Shown here: piece after piece, positions 63,928-64,000 of the stretch
How positions within the stretch are numbered: the stretch's first letter is position 1
Layout: each line of letters begins with the position of its first letter
From: Schoenoplectus triqueter
Lineage: Eukaryota; Streptophyta; Magnoliopsida; Poales; Cyperaceae
Reading direction: 5' to 3'
DNA: 64,000 nucleotides
NCBI GenBank assembly: GCA_964058805.1
Contig: CAXKVV010002167.1
Location: 124,001-188,000, forward strand
Program-made: the position numbers and the translations under genes
The notes under the pieces: generated by a model
What the model was told of the DNA's origin: nothing
Databases searched by the model: none
What the model saw: the letters and a program-made list of their open reading frames with translations, nothing else

Positions 63928-64000
63928 GTCCGGGCGCGCAAAACTTGAAAGCGGGAAAGGACGCCCTCGGTAACGCCGAAAACGAATCCGGGCGCGCAAA
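63928..64000 (+). repeat. Partial HOR at the window end (m1 and start of m2)
   Basis: A normal m1 (cttgaaagcggg, ggtaacgccg) preceded by aagtcc instead of gagtcc, then an m2 start (gaatccgggcgcgc), cut by the window edge. The array therefore continues to the right. Confidence 0.9.

Larger units (their letters stand above)
1..64000 (+). repeat. 58-bp satellite DNA array filling the window
   Basis: The same 58-bp monomer recurs head to tail from the first to the last base, always in the same orientation and with no unique interruption. In a consensus phased to start at the box gtccgggcgcgc (positions 1-12), AAAAC tracts lie at 13-17, 21-25 and 52-56, the dyad cgggacccg at about 25-33, and a ctcggc element at 39-44. 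My count for that consensus is 20 C, 17 G, 18 A and 3 T. Monomers differ by substitutions; rare lengths of 57 or 59 bp come from single-base indels. No flanking gene, transposon, tRNA, rRNA or assembly gap is visible. A centromeric or other heterochromatic role is inferred from the architecture only. Confidence 0.98.

Noticed and set aside
1..64000. CRISPR array
   Set aside because: The repeat is continuous and head to tail, with no unique spacers, leader or cas genes.
1..64000. Bacterial or plasmid iteron or repeat-rich surface gene cluster
   Set aside because: 64 kb of gene-free nested tandem repeat has no prokaryotic precedent that I know of, and no promoter, ribosome-binding or replication gene is present.
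1..64000. Transposable element or LTR insertion inside the array
   Set aside because: No stretch departs from the 58-bp monomer for more than a few bases. I saw no target-site duplication, terminal repeat or polymerase-like frame.
1..64000. rDNA intergenic-spacer subrepeats or telomeric repeats
   Set aside because: No rRNA gene sequence, promoter or short telomere motif appears, and the array is far longer than a typical spacer.

Overview
The whole 64-kb window is one uninterrupted tandem array of a 58-bp GC-rich satellite monomer, all in the same orientation. I can support no protein-coding gene, RNA gene, transposable element or unique sequence. Dozens of kilobases of gene-free, homogenised tandem repeat point to eukaryotic heterochromatin (centromeric, pericentromeric or subtelomeric). 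The organism cannot be named from this sequence. The many open frames, up to 1,254 codons on the minus strand, follow from a stop-poor monomer whose three-monomer cycle (174 bp) equals 58 codons; I do not annotate them as genes.

The array is organised on several nested levels. (1) Monomer: 58 bp, about 64% G+C, with a GGGCGCGC box, three AAAAC tracts and only three T residues on the plus strand. (2) Monomer classes tend to follow one another in A-B-C triplets of 174 bp. (3) About 22 distinguishable monomers form a higher-order repeat (HOR) of 1,276-1,277 bp. Its map shows descent from two diverged 10-monomer halves plus a 2-monomer extra. (4) HORs are bundled into larger tandem duplications with periods of about 7.9 kb, 3,890 bp, 3,829 bp, 1,275 bp and 697 bp.

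Layout. 1-19 kb: two full copies and one truncated copy of a ~7.9-kb super-repeat built on 37-, 22-, 21- and 19-monomer HOR variants. 19-26.4 kb: mostly regular 22-mers plus a 10-mer mini-unit. 26.4-28.9 kb: rearranged. 28.9-39.8 kb: 21- to 23-mers with a 3,890-bp tandem duplication. 39-61.3 kb: the most regular part, where two HOR haplotypes (called alpha and beta here) are interleaved, with recombinants between them, a 12-monomer amplification and a zig-zag mosaic near 45 kb. 61.3-63.3 kb: degraded and scrambled, after which recognisable HOR order resumes to the window end.

The main interest is evolutionary. Rearrangements keep the paralogous register of the two decamer halves, so the window reads as a fossil record of in-register unequal exchange and gene conversion. 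All comparisons were made by eye; no identity percentages were computed.
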